NCBI GenBank assembly: GCA_036309765.1
Contig: JAXJTE010000204.1
Coordinates: 1-20,299 of the forward strand
From: Caryophanon sp036309765
GTDB lineage: Bacteria > Bacillota > Bacilli > Bacillales_A > Planococcaceae
Direction of reading: 5' to 3'
DNA length: 20,299 bases
Below are positions 7,445 to 15,636 of the stretch, in pieces. Under the pieces are notes generated by a model. That model saw only the letters and a list, made by a program, of their open reading frames with translations. It ran no database searches and was not told where the DNA came from. Positions within the stretch are counted from its first letter, which is position 1; each line of letters starts with the position of its first letter. Position numbers and translations under genes: made by a program.

Positions 7445-7655
7445 ATTATGAGCGATGCATGCGTAGTATCCGACCAGAATAGTATGCATACACCACTTAT
7501 AATAGTTACTACGGTGCAATCCCCCGACCAAAGTTGATTGCAGTAGTAGTTGCTGTTTGATTGAACGTCCGGCCAAAGTCGTTCAATCGAGAGTGCGAAC
7601 ACTCCGTTTGTGAAACGCTTCTGCCACTATCCGGCCAGAATAGGTGCGAAACATT
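7408..7655 (-). ncRNA. Candidate structured small RNA with four hairpins sharing one loop sequence
   Basis: The gap after purH carries four hairpins whose loops share one sequence, CCGRCCARA on the plus strand (YUUGGYCGG or YCUGGYCGG in the minus-strand RNA). The loops are CCGGCCAGA at 7631-7639 (stem CTAT/ATAG), CCGGCCAAAG at 7569-7578 (perfect 9-bp stem GATTGAACG/CGTTCAATC, 7559-7567 and 7580-7588), CCGACCAAAG at 7524-7533 (stem TGCAATC/GATTGCA plus ACTAC/GTAGT), and CCGACCAGA at 7470-7478 (imperfect 13-bp stem). Between the first two lie GAGTG-TTCG-CACTC (7591-7604, a UUCG tetraloop in the RNA) and CGTTT/AAACG (7605-7617). A perfect TATAAT on the minus strand (7661-7666) precedes the block and the terminator at 7408-7444 closes it, giving an RNA of about 250 nt. 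I do not recognise the family. It could instead be the 3' leader or tail of purH mRNA, or hairpins acting as DNA. Confidence 0.5.
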
Positions 7656-7660
7656 ATTCT

Positions 7661-7666
7661 ATTATA
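7661..7666 (-). promoter_or_regulatory. Perfect -10 box for the small RNA candidate
   Basis: The minus strand reads TATAAT, 7 or so bases before the first hairpin region. At 17 bases upstream stands TAGCAA (7689-7684), which matches only half of a -35 consensus, so promoter strength is uncertain. Confidence 0.4.
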
Positions 7667-7754
7667 CTGTGAATGTGTTGTTGTTGCTAGAAGTTTTACA
7701 TTTTTCCATGCGTACCAACAATACTTCGGCTACTAAAAACTCACTGCTTAAAAA

Positions 7755-9290
7755 TTAGTGCTTGAAGTGACGTACGCCTGTGAATACCATTGCGATGCCT
7801 GCTTTGTTTGCTGCGTCGATTGAATCTTGGTCTTTAATTGAGCCACCTGGTTGAATGATTGCTTTAATGCCTGCTGCTGCCGCTGCTTCAACTGTATCGC
7901 CCATTGGGAAGAACGCGTCAGATGCAAGTGCTGCACCGTTTGCTTTTTCGCCTGCTTGTTCGAACGCGATTTTCGCTGCGCCTACACGGTTCATTTGACC
8001 AGCACCAACACCTAATGTCATTTGCGCGTCTGTTACAACGATCGCATTTGATTTTACGTGTTTTACTACTGCCCAACCTAATTTTAACGCTGCCCACTCT
8101 TCTTCAGTTGGCTCGCGGTCTGTTACCACTTTAATGTCTGCGTCTTTGAAGCCTGAACGGTCTGGCTCTTGAACTAATAAGCCACCTTCAACTGATACAA
8201 CGTTGAAGTCATCTTGCTTCGCTTGAGAGAAGTCGATCGTCATTAAGCGGATGTTTTTCTTCGCTGTTAAAATCGTTAATGCTTCTTCTGTGAATGAAGG
8301 GGCGATAATGATTTCTAAGAAGATGCCTGCTAATTGCTCAGCTGTTGCTGCATCGACTTCTTTGTTTAACGCGATGATGCCACCGAAAATTGACGTTGGG
8401 TCTGCTTCGTACGCTTTGCCGAATGCTTGTGCAATCGTTTCGCCCGTACCAACACCACAAGGGTTCATGTGCTTCACGGCTACCGCTGCTGGAATGTCGA
8501 ATTCCTTCACGATTTGTAGCGCTGCGTTTGCATCTTGAATGTTGTTGTATGAAAGCTCTTTACCGTGTAGCTGTGTAGCGTACGCGATTGAGAAGTCAGA
8601 GCCTAAGCGCTTTTGGTAGAACGCTGCTTTTTGGTGTGGGTTTTCGCCGTAACGTAAGTTTTGCTTTAACTCGTATGTAAGCGTTACGTTCTCTGGGAAT
8701 TCTTCGCCAATTGCTGCTGTTAAATGGTTTGAAATGTATGAATCGTACGCTGCTGTGTGACGGAATACTTTCGCTGCTAAACGTTGACGAGTTGCAAGCG
8801 TCGTTTTGCCGTCTGCTTTTAATTCACCAAGTACCGCTTCGTAGTCGTTTGCATCAACGATTACTGTTACGTATGCGTGGTTTTTCGCAGCAGAACGTAA
8901 CATCGTTGGACCACCGATGTCGATGTTTTCAATCGCATCATCCCATGTTACGTTTGGCTTAGAAATTGTTTCAACGAATGGGTAAAGGTTTACACATACG
9001 ATTTCGATTGGCTCGATGCCGTGCTGCTCCATTTGTGCAACGTGGCTAGGCTCGTCGAATTTCCCTAAAAGACCACCGTGGATCATTGGGTTTAACGTTT
9101 TTACACGTCCGTCTAAAATTTCAGGGAATTTTGTTACTTCGTCAACAGCTGTTACAGGTACGTTGTTGTCTTGTAATAATTGCTTTGTGCCACCTGTTGA
9201 TAATACTTCATAGCCAAGAGCGACTAGTTCTTTGGCGAATTCTAAAATACCATTTTTATCTGAAACACTAATGAGTGCACGTTTCGTCAC
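7755..9290 (-). CDS. purH: Bifunctional AICAR formyltransferase/IMP cyclohydrolase
   Basis: PurH formylates AICAR with 10-formyl-tetrahydrofolate and closes the ring to IMP, the last two steps of the pathway. The 511 residues have the N-terminal MGS-like cyclohydrolase domain (KRALISVSDKNGI, LSTGGTKQLL, DGRVKTLNPMIHGGLL, ENIDIGGPTMLRSAAKN) and a C-terminal formyltransferase domain with AVKHMNPCGVG near residue 255, which holds the catalytic Lys-His pair, and a C-terminal SDAFFPMGDTVEAAAAAGI. The start is a GTG at 9290, 8 bases after AAGGAGG. purN lies 80 bases upstream. After the stop comes the hairpin-rich small RNA candidate and a terminator rather than purD. Confidence 0.97.
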   Translation of the reverse strand: MTKRALISVSDKNGILEFAKELVALGYEVLSTGGTKQLLQDNNVPVTAVDEVTKFPEILDGRVKTLNPMIHGGLLGKFDEPSHVAQMEQHGIEPIEIVCVNLYPFVETISKPNVTWDDAIENIDIGGPTMLRSAAKNHAYVTVIVDANDYEAVLGELKADGKTTLATRQRLAAKVFRHTAAYDSYISNHLTAAIGEEFPENVTLTYELKQNLRYGENPHQKAAFYQKRLGSDFSIAYATQLHGKELSYNNIQDANAALQIVKEFDIPAAVAVKHMNPCGVGTGETIAQAFGKAYEADPTSIFGGIIALNKEVDAATAEQLAGIFLEIIIAPSFTEEALTILTAKKNIRLMTIDFSQAKQDDFNVVSVEGGLLVQEPDRSGFKDADIKVVTDREPTEEEWAALKLGWAVVKHVKSNAIVVTDAQMTLGVGAGQMNRVGAAKIAFEQAGEKANGAALASDAFFPMGDTVEAAAAAGIKAIIQPGGSIKDQDSIDAANKAGIAMVFTGVRHFKH

Positions 9291-9370
9291 GATGACGACC
9301 TCCTTAAAGTTTGTTGCTTATTTTAATGTTGCTTGTCGCTTTCGAGGCAGGCGTTTTCATTGTAAAACGA

Positions 9371-9949
9371 TTACTTCGCTTCCACTTTACCTGCAAACAG
9401 CTGCTGTAGTGCGGCTGTGTATAGGGCATGTTCTGCTTTATGCACAGCTTCTTCTGTTTGCTCGCGGTCACCGTCAATGACGTTCACAGCTGTTTGTGCG
9501 ATGATTGGACCTGTATCCATTCCTTCATCGACAAAGTGTACTGTGACACCTGTTACTTTTACGCCGTGTGCAAGCGCTTGTCCGATTGCATCTTTTCCTG
9601 GGAACGACGGTAAAAGAGATGGGTGAATGTTCACGATTTTTGATGGATATGCGCCAAGTAACGTTTCTGATACAAGACGCATGTAACCTGCTAGCACAAT
9701 CCATTCGATGTCTTGCTTGCGTAGCTCATCGACAATTGCCTGCTCATATGCTGCTTTTGAGTCAAAGCTTTTTGGGCTAAGCGCAAGCACTGGAATGTCA
9801 AACTGTGCAGCCCGTGTTTCCACGTATGCACCTGGCTTATCGGTTACGACAAGTACGATGTTTGCTTGTAGCTCACCACGCACGATGGCTTCTTGAATCG
9901 CTTGGAAGTTTGAACCACTTCCTGAAGCAAATACGGCAATGTTCGTCAT
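9371..9949 (-). CDS. purN: Phosphoribosylglycinamide formyltransferase (folate-dependent)
   Basis: PurN transfers a formyl group from 10-formyl-tetrahydrofolate to glycinamide ribonucleotide. The 192-residue protein shows the phosphate-binding ASGSGSNFQA (8-17) and the catalytic trio Asn107 and His109 in NIHPSLLP and Asp145 in DEGMDTGPII. These match the E. coli residues Asn106, His108 and Asp144. Its ATG shares a base with the purM stop codon (TAATG), indicating translational coupling. The 80-base gap to purH contains TCGAGGCAGGC, an 11-bp match to the type I repeat at 2604-2614, perhaps a remnant. Confidence 0.97.
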   Translation of the reverse strand: MTNIAVFASGSGSNFQAIQEAIVRGELQANIVLVVTDKPGAYVETRAAQFDIPVLALSPKSFDSKAAYEQAIVDELRKQDIEWIVLAGYMRLVSETLLGAYPSKIVNIHPSLLPSFPGKDAIGQALAHGVKVTGVTVHFVDEGMDTGPIIAQTAVNVIDGDREQTEEAVHKAEHALYTAALQQLFAGKVEAK

Positions 9950-11004
9950 TACACTAAGCTCCCGTCATGCTCCCCGTTGAAAAGAACTCCTTCGCCTTTT
10001 ACAACGCGGCCGATTGTGTACGCTTTTTCGCCGTTTGCTTCGATTGCTTCGATTACTTTCGCCGCTTCTTCAGCTGGTGTTGCGATTACGAAACCAATAC
10101 CCATGTTGAAAACGTTGTATAAATCTTTGTCCGCAAGCTGACCTTTTTCTTTTAGGAATTCAAAAATGCGTAGCACCGGCCAAGAGCCTAAGTCAATCTC
10201 AGTTGCTAAACCTGCTGGCATCATACGTGGTAAGTTCTCGTAGAAGCCACCGCCCGTTACGTGTGCACAGCCATGTACGTCTGCTGCTTTTAATGCTGCA
10301 AGTACTGGTTTTGCATAAAGCTTTGTTGGAACTAATAGTGCTTCGCCAATTGGACCTAAATCTTCATAGCCTTCCACTACTGCATCGACTGCATAGTCAT
10401 GATCTGCAAATACAACTTTACGCACTAATGAATAACCATTTGAATGCACGCCGCTTGAAGCGATTCCGATTAATACGTCGCCTTCTGCAATGCGCTCACC
10501 TGTTACGATATTTGCTTTCTCACAAGCACCTACTGCAAATCCTGCTAAATCGTACTCGTCTTCTTCGTAAAGACCTGGCATTTCTGCTGTTTCCCCACCG
10601 ATTAATGCTGCACCTGATCGTACGCAACCATCCGCTACACCTTTAACGATTTGTTCAATTTTTGCTGGTACTGCTTTGCCTACTGCTACGTAGTCAAGGA
10701 AGTAAAGTGGCTCTGCGCCTTGTGCAACAATATCATTTACACACATTGCTACACAGTCGATTCCGATTGTATCGTGTTTATCTACCATAAACGCTAACTT
10801 TAATTTCGTTCCAACGCCGTCTGTACCTGAAATGAGTACAGGCTCTTTTAAGTTTAATGTTGATAAATCAAACATGCCGCCAAAACCGCCGAATGTTCCC
10901 ATAACTCCTAAACGATTTGTGCGCTCCACGTGTGATTTCATACGTTGAACTGCCTCATAACCTGCTTCGATATTTACGCCTGCTTGTTCATATGCTTTAG
11001 ACAT
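9949..11004 (-). CDS. purM: Phosphoribosylformylglycinamidine cyclo-ligase (AIR synthetase)
   Basis: PurM closes the imidazole ring of formylglycinamidine ribonucleotide with ATP to give AIR. The 351 residues include the N-terminal GFGGMFDL, the ATP-binding SGTDGVGTKLKLA at about 59-71, GGETAEMPGLY, GVHSNGYSLVR and HVTGGGFYENLPRMMP, all typical of the PurM/PurL superfamily. TAGGAGG stands 6 bases before the ATG at 11004. The upstream purF ends in a strong terminator only about 40 bases away, with no clear promoter between, so expression of purM-N-H depends on read-through, a processed message or an unrecognised promoter. Confidence 0.97.
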   Translation of the reverse strand: MSKAYEQAGVNIEAGYEAVQRMKSHVERTNRLGVMGTFGGFGGMFDLSTLNLKEPVLISGTDGVGTKLKLAFMVDKHDTIGIDCVAMCVNDIVAQGAEPLYFLDYVAVGKAVPAKIEQIVKGVADGCVRSGAALIGGETAEMPGLYEEDEYDLAGFAVGACEKANIVTGERIAEGDVLIGIASSGVHSNGYSLVRKVVFADHDYAVDAVVEGYEDLGPIGEALLVPTKLYAKPVLAALKAADVHGCAHVTGGGFYENLPRMMPAGLATEIDLGSWPVLRIFEFLKEKGQLADKDLYNVFNMGIGFVIATPAEEAAKVIEAIEANGEKAYTIGRVVKGEGVLFNGEHDGSLV

Positions 11005-11041
11005 CTGAATCCTCCTAAATTTTAAAAAGCATGTAATTCTT

Positions 11042-11079
11042 AAAAAAAACGCATTCGTGCACGACGCACGAATGCGTTT
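11042..11079 (-). terminator. Strong intrinsic terminator inside the pur cluster, between purF and purM
   Basis: A perfect 14-bp stem, GCACGAATGCGTTT (11066-11079) with its complement at 11047-11060, encloses the 5-base loop ACGAC. On the minus strand it leads into eight consecutive T, three of them in the stem. It starts 3 bases after the purF stop codon. By shape it is one of the best terminators in the window, yet it lies in what is normally one uninterrupted operon. Confidence 0.85.
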
Positions 11080-11082
11080 AAC

Positions 11083-12507
11083 TTAACATTCTTTTTCGTG
11101 TGGTAAAACTGTATCTGAGAAAATTTCTGTTGGGTATTCGCCTGTGAAGCATGCTAGGCAAAGACCGCCATTTGGATCGCTAAATGGACGCGCTGTTGCA
11201 CGCACCATGCCATCTGGTGTTAAAAACGTTAACGTATCCGCTTCAATCGCTACACGAATTTCTTCGATGCTGTGGCTTGAAGCGATTAATTGCTCTGACG
11301 TTGACGTATCAATACCATAGAAGCAAGGGTTTGTCATTGGCGGTGACGTAATCATTACGTGTACCTCCGCAGCACCTGCATCCTTTAACATACGCACAAT
11401 ACGTTTTGACGTCGTACCGCGAACGATTGAGTCATCTACCATAATCACGCGCTTGTCTTTTACAACTTGCACAACTGGTGATAGCTTCATTTTTACGCCG
11501 CGCTCACGTAGCTCTTGTGTTGGCTGAATGAATGTACGACCAACGTAGCGGTTTTTAATTAACCCAAGCTCGTACGGAATGCCGCTTTCTTCTGCAAAAC
11601 CAATTGCAGATGATAACGATGAATCCGGTACGCCTGTTACAACATCTGCTTCAATGCCCGCTACTTCACGTGCAAGCTCGCGACCCATACGTTTACGCGC
11701 CATATGGACGTTTACTGTGTCGATGTTTGAGTCTGGACGTGCGAAGTATACGTACTCCATCGCACACATTGCGCGTGGTGCCGCTGCTTCGTCTGTAATG
11801 CGGTCTACTTCAATGCCGTTGTTTGTAATGTATAATAGCTCGCCTGGTTCTACATCGCGCACGTATTCTGCACCGATTAAATCGAATGCACATGTTTCTG
11901 ATGCAACAACCCAAGCGTCGCCTAATTTACCTAATGATAGAGGGCGTAAACCATTGCGGTCACGCGCGACAATCATCATGTCTTTCGTTAAAATCATAAG
12001 GGCAAAGGCACCTTTCAATAAAGAAAGCGCATTTTTAACCTTTGCTCGAAACGGCGAGTGTGACGACTTTTTAATTAAGTGGATTACAACTTCTGTATCT
12101 GACGTTGAGTTGAAAATACTGCCTGAACGCTCTAAGTTTTGCTTTAAGTGATTCGCATTGACTAAGTTCCCGTTATGCGCAATCGCAAGTGAGCCTGTTG
12201 ATGAACGAAATAATAACGGTTGTACGTTTTCAATTCCGCTACCACCAGCTGTTGGGTAACGTACGTGTGCGATCGCTGCATGACCTGTAGCAGCACGTAA
12301 TTTTTCCTCGTTAAAGATATCGTTGACTAACCCTTCACCTTTGATCGGGCGCAGAGAATTGCCGTCTGTTACGACAATTCCTGCTCCTTCTTGACCTCGG
12401 TGTTGCAGTGCGTGTAAGCCGTAATAGCTTAGTTGCGCACTTTCAGTATGTCCCCATATGCCAAAGACGCCACATTCTTCGTTTAAGCCTCTGATTTCAG
12501 TAAACAT
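11083..12507 (-). CDS. purF: Amidophosphoribosyltransferase (glutamine PRPP amidotransferase)
   Basis: PurF commits PRPP to purine synthesis by making phosphoribosylamine with glutamine nitrogen. I start it at the ATG at 12507 (474 residues, MFTEIRGLNEE), which has AAAGGAG 7 bases upstream and places the nucleophile at Cys12 after an 11-residue propeptide, as in B. subtilis. Earlier in-frame codons at 12525 lack a good site. The iron-sulfur cluster type is shown by cysteines in AMCAMEY, NPCFYGID and GGLCLACF. The PRPP loop is IMVDDSIVRGTTSKR. The family is cut to the mature form by propeptide removal and is inhibited by purine nucleotides. The start overlaps the end of purL by 25 bases. A perfect terminator follows the stop. 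Confidence 0.97.
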   Translation of the reverse strand: MFTEIRGLNEECGVFGIWGHTESAQLSYYGLHALQHRGQEGAGIVVTDGNSLRPIKGEGLVNDIFNEEKLRAATGHAAIAHVRYPTAGGSGIENVQPLLFRSSTGSLAIAHNGNLVNANHLKQNLERSGSIFNSTSDTEVVIHLIKKSSHSPFRAKVKNALSLLKGAFALMILTKDMMIVARDRNGLRPLSLGKLGDAWVVASETCAFDLIGAEYVRDVEPGELLYITNNGIEVDRITDEAAAPRAMCAMEYVYFARPDSNIDTVNVHMARKRMGRELAREVAGIEADVVTGVPDSSLSSAIGFAEESGIPYELGLIKNRYVGRTFIQPTQELRERGVKMKLSPVVQVVKDKRVIMVDDSIVRGTTSKRIVRMLKDAGAAEVHVMITSPPMTNPCFYGIDTSTSEQLIASSHSIEEIRVAIEADTLTFLTPDGMVRATARPFSDPNGGLCLACFTGEYPTEIFSDTVLPHEKEC

Positions 12508-14714
12508 GGGATTGCTCCTTTCCAAGCAGAACGGAATTCCTCCACTGAACCTTCTACTAACACGCCAGCGTCTCCGTTAATTGTTAGTGTTGCATCATTT
12601 GTTACGACACCAATTTCTTTTGCATCTGTTACGATTTTTTCAAATGCTTCTTTGTTTTCTGGTGCTACTGTTACGATGAAGCGAGATTGTGATTCTGAGA
12701 ATAAAGCAGTTGTTGCTGAGCCTGTTAATGTAACGTTTACACCTAAGCCTTTTGCGCCAAATGTTTTTTCTGCAAGTGCCACTGCTACGCCGCCTTCAGA
12801 TACGTCATGCGCTGATGCGACTACGCCTGCACGAATAGCAGTAAGTAATGCTTCTTGACGTTGTGCTTCTACTGTTAAGTCGATTGATGGTGCTTGACCG
12901 AAAATGCGACCTTCCACTAATTTTTGAAGCTCTGAACCACCGAACTCAGTTTTCGTTTCACCCATTACGTAAACGATGTCGCCAGCGTTTTTCGCATCTT
13001 GTGTCGTTACGTGAGCTAAGTCTTCTACTAAGCCGACCATACCGATTGTTGGTGTTGGGTAAACCGCTTCACCTGAACGTTCGTTGTACATTGATACGTT
13101 ACCGCCGATTACTGGTGCATCAAGTGCTAAACAAGCTTCCGAAATACCATCTGCTGATTTTTGGATTTGCCAGAAAATTTCTGGTTTCTCTGGGTTACCG
13201 AAGTTTAAGCAGTCCGTAATAGCTAACGGCTTACCACCAGTTGCTACGATGTTACGAGCAGCTTCTGCAACGGCAATTTTACCACCAGTTGTTGGATCTA
13301 AGAAAATGTAGCGAGAGTTACAGTCTGTTGTCATCGCTAAACCTTTGTTCGTACCACGCACGCGAACTACTGCCGCATCAGAACCTGGTGCTACTACTGT
13401 AGACGTACGTACTTGGTAGTCGTATTGGTCGTAAACCCACTCTTTAGATGCTACTGTTGGCGCTTGTAATAACGCTGATAACGTTTCTTTGTAGTCTGTT
13501 ACAGCTGGCTCTGCGTTTTCCATCGCTTGATATTCAGCGAAGTAAGCAGGTTCTTCATCTGGCATGTTGTACACTGGTGCGTCCTCTGCTAAAGCATCTG
13601 CTGGCACTTCTGCAACAACTTCACCTTTGTGTAATAAACGAAGCATTTTGTCGTCTGTTACGCGACCTACTGATACTGCATCTAAATCGTATTTTTCAAA
13701 GATTGCTTTAATCTCTTCTTCACGACCTGTTTTAACAACGATTAACATACGCTCTTGAGACTCAGAAAGCATCATTTCGTACGCTGTCATACCTGTTTCA
13801 CGTTGAGGCACTAAGTCTAAGTTCATTTCTACACCAGTACCAGCTTTAGAAGCCATTTCTGCTGAAGATGAAGTTAAGCCCGCTGCACCCATGTCTTGAA
13901 TACCAACAAGTGCGTCTGATTTTACAACTTCTAAACAAGCTTCAAGTAAAAGTTTCTCCATGAATGGGTCACCAACTTGAACTGCTGAACGTTTTTCATC
14001 CGCTTCTTCTGATAATTCTTCAGATGAGAATGTTGCACCGTGAATACCGTCACGACCCGTTTTTGCACCTACGTACATTACTGTGTTGCCAACGCCTGCT
14101 GCTACACCTTTTTGAATATCTTTGTGGTCGATTAAACCAACACACATTGCGTTTACAAGTGGGTTACCTTCGTAGCAAGGGTCGAATTGAATTTCGCCGC
14201 CTACTGTTGGAATCCCGATACAGTTACCGTAACCTGCGATACCAGCTACAACTTCTTCAAATAAATACTTACCACGCGCTGTTTTTAATTCACCAAAGCG
14301 TAATGAGTTTAACATCGCGATTGGACGTGCACCCATTGAGAATACGTCACGGATGATACCGCCTACACCTGTTGCTGCACCTTGGTACGGCTCAATTGCT
14401 GAAGGGTGGTTGTGTGATTCCATTTTGAATACAACCGCTTGCTCATCACCGATATCAACAATACCTGCGCCCTCACCAGGACCTTGTAAAACTTGAGGAC
14501 CTGTCGTTGGGAACTTGCGAAGTACCGGCTTTGATTTTTTGTATGAACAATGCTCAGACCACATTACTGAGAAAAGACCGATTTCTGTCCAGTTTGGTGT
14601 GCGTCCTAATTTTTCCACCGCTAATTCATACTCTGCATCTGTCATACCCATATCTGCGTACAGACGTTGCTCTTTAATTTGCTCCGCTGTTGGCTCGAAG
14701 TTAGTTGTTGACAT
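12483..14714 (-). CDS. purL: Phosphoribosylformylglycinamidine synthase, large subunit
   Basis: PurL is the ATP-using subunit of the three-part PurLQS enzyme that converts formylglycinamide ribonucleotide to its amidine. The 743 residues fit the small-PurL class (B. subtilis 742) rather than the roughly 1300-residue fused form. Landmarks are MWSEHCSYKKSKP, FKMESHNHPSAIEPYQGAA, GVGGIIRDVFSMGARP, NAMCVGLIDH, GIQDMGAAGLTSS and SAHDVSEGGVAVALAE. The ATG at 14714 gives MSTTNFEPTAEQIKEQRLY, aligns with known starts and has GGAGGG 6 bases upstream. An ATG at 14738 is in frame but lacks this support. It overlaps purQ by 14 bases and purF by 25. Confidence 0.97.
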   Translation of the reverse strand: MSTTNFEPTAEQIKEQRLYADMGMTDAEYELAVEKLGRTPNWTEIGLFSVMWSEHCSYKKSKPVLRKFPTTGPQVLQGPGEGAGIVDIGDEQAVVFKMESHNHPSAIEPYQGAATGVGGIIRDVFSMGARPIAMLNSLRFGELKTARGKYLFEEVVAGIAGYGNCIGIPTVGGEIQFDPCYEGNPLVNAMCVGLIDHKDIQKGVAAGVGNTVMYVGAKTGRDGIHGATFSSEELSEEADEKRSAVQVGDPFMEKLLLEACLEVVKSDALVGIQDMGAAGLTSSSAEMASKAGTGVEMNLDLVPQRETGMTAYEMMLSESQERMLIVVKTGREEEIKAIFEKYDLDAVSVGRVTDDKMLRLLHKGEVVAEVPADALAEDAPVYNMPDEEPAYFAEYQAMENAEPAVTDYKETLSALLQAPTVASKEWVYDQYDYQVRTSTVVAPGSDAAVVRVRGTNKGLAMTTDCNSRYIFLDPTTGGKIAVAEAARNIVATGGKPLAITDCLNFGNPEKPEIFWQIQKSADGISEACLALDAPVIGGNVSMYNERSGEAVYPTPTIGMVGLVEDLAHVTTQDAKNAGDIVYVMGETKTEFGGSELQKLVEGRIFGQAPSIDLTVEAQRQEALLTAIRAGVVASAHDVSEGGVAVALAEKTFGAKGLGVNVTLTGSATTALFSESQSRFIVTVAPENKEAFEKIVTDAKEIGVVTNDATLTINGDAGVLVEGSVEEFRSAWKGAIPCLLKSEA

Positions 14715-15381
14715 GTTGTTCCCTCCACTGCTTAACAATTGATTTGAATAATTTTAGACCGTCTGCGCCACCAACGATTTCGTTTGCTGCACGCTCTGGG
14801 TGAGGCATCATACCAAGTACGTTACCTTGTTCGTTAATGATTCCTGCGATGTTTTCTAAAGAACCATTTGGGTTGTTATCGTAAGTAAAAACGATTTGCT
14901 TGTTCGCTTGTAGCGTCGCTAACGTTTCTTCATCACAGTAGTAGTTCCCTTCGCCGTGTGCGATTGGAATATTGATTTGCTCACCTGCTGCGTATTCATT
15001 TGTAAATAACGTGTTGTTATTTTCAACTGTTAACGTCACTGGGCGACACATGAATTTTAAGTTTTTGTTACGTAATAACGCGCCTGGTAAAAGACCCGCT
15101 TCCGTTAAGATTTGGAATCCATTACATACACCTAACACTGGTTTGCCAGCTGCTGCAAATTCCTTTAACGCTTTCATGATGTTTGATTGGTTAGCCATTG
15201 CGCCACAACGTAAGTAGTCACCATATGAGAATCCACCAGGTACTAATGCGCCATCAAAGCCGTCTAAGTTCGTTTCAGTATGCCAAACATACTCCACTTC
15301 TTCGCCTAGCTCGTCTTTAATTGCGTGATACATATCTACGTCACAGTTAGACCCTGGGAAAACGAGTACTGCAAATTTCAT
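14701..15381 (-). CDS. purQ: Phosphoribosylformylglycinamidine synthase, glutaminase subunit
   Basis: PurQ is the class I glutamine amidotransferase that supplies ammonia to PurL. The catalytic triad is visible: Cys86 in LGVCNGFQIL, and His194 and Glu196 in MMPHPERA. The oxyanion region is ALVPGGFSYGDYLRCGA. I use the ATG at 15381 (226 residues, MKFAVLVFPGSNCDVD; the family is about 227). It has GAGGAGG 10 bases upstream, placed over the end of purS. A 23-codon upstream extension of the frame overlaps purS and looks non-coding. Confidence 0.97.
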   Translation of the reverse strand: MKFAVLVFPGSNCDVDMYHAIKDELGEEVEYVWHTETNLDGFDGALVPGGFSYGDYLRCGAMANQSNIMKALKEFAAAGKPVLGVCNGFQILTEAGLLPGALLRNKNLKFMCRPVTLTVENNNTLFTNEYAAGEQINIPIAHGEGNYYCDEETLATLQANKQIVFTYDNNPNGSLENIAGIINEQGNVLGMMPHPERAANEIVGGADGLKLFKSIVKQWREQHVNN

Positions 15382-15386
15382 CTGTC

Positions 15387-15632
15387 TTATGCCTCCTCGA
15401 TTTCGTAACGGTAGTTTTCGATTACAGTGTTTGCTAACATTTTTTCGCACATTTCTTTTACGATTGTGTCGATATCACGGTCTGTGTCTGCGATTGTTAC
15501 TTCTAAAAATTTACCAATACGTACGTCCGCTACTTCACCGTAACCGATTTTTTCTAATGAACCTTTTACAGCTGAGCCTTGTGGATCTAAAATACTTTCT
15601 TTTAACGTTACGTAAACTTTAACCTTTTTCAT
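15387..15632 (-). CDS. purS: Phosphoribosylformylglycinamidine synthase subunit PurS
   Basis: PurS is the small subunit that docks PurQ onto PurL for ammonia transfer in Gram-positive bacteria. The 81 residues start MKKVKVYVTLKESILDPQG and end CEKMLANTVIENYRYEI, matching B. subtilis PurS closely. I chose the ATG at 15632, with GGAGGC about 10 bases upstream, rather than the ATG at 15659, which would overlap the end of purC. It lies 4 bases after the purC stop and 5 bases before purQ. Confidence 0.95.
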   Translation of the reverse strand: MKKVKVYVTLKESILDPQGSAVKGSLEKIGYGEVADVRIGKFLEVTIADTDRDIDTIVKEMCEKMLANTVIENYRYEIEEA

Positions 15633-15636
15633 GACT

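Noticed and set aside
7237..7602. 121-residue minus-strand open frame across the small RNA candidate and repeat IV
   Set aside because: It crosses the terminator, reads through structured RNA and repeat sequence, and has no recognisable protein features.
7594..7606. GTGCGAACACTCC as a PurBox for purD
   Set aside because: Only the CGAAC core matches, there is no second box, and it is part of a UUCG-type hairpin upstream of a terminator.
7455..7645. CRISPR-like array suggested by four repeated motifs
   Set aside because: The repeated unit is only about 9 bases and sits in hairpin loops. Spacing is irregular and there are no cas genes.
7455..7645. CsrA-type sponge RNA
   Set aside because: The loops read YUUGGYCGG in the RNA and lack the GGA core that CsrA needs.
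11579..12151. Long plus-strand open frame antisense to purF, and similar frames over purC, purM and purL
   Set aside because: These mirror the codon pattern of the real minus-strand genes, lack ribosome-binding sites and do not resemble any protein I know.
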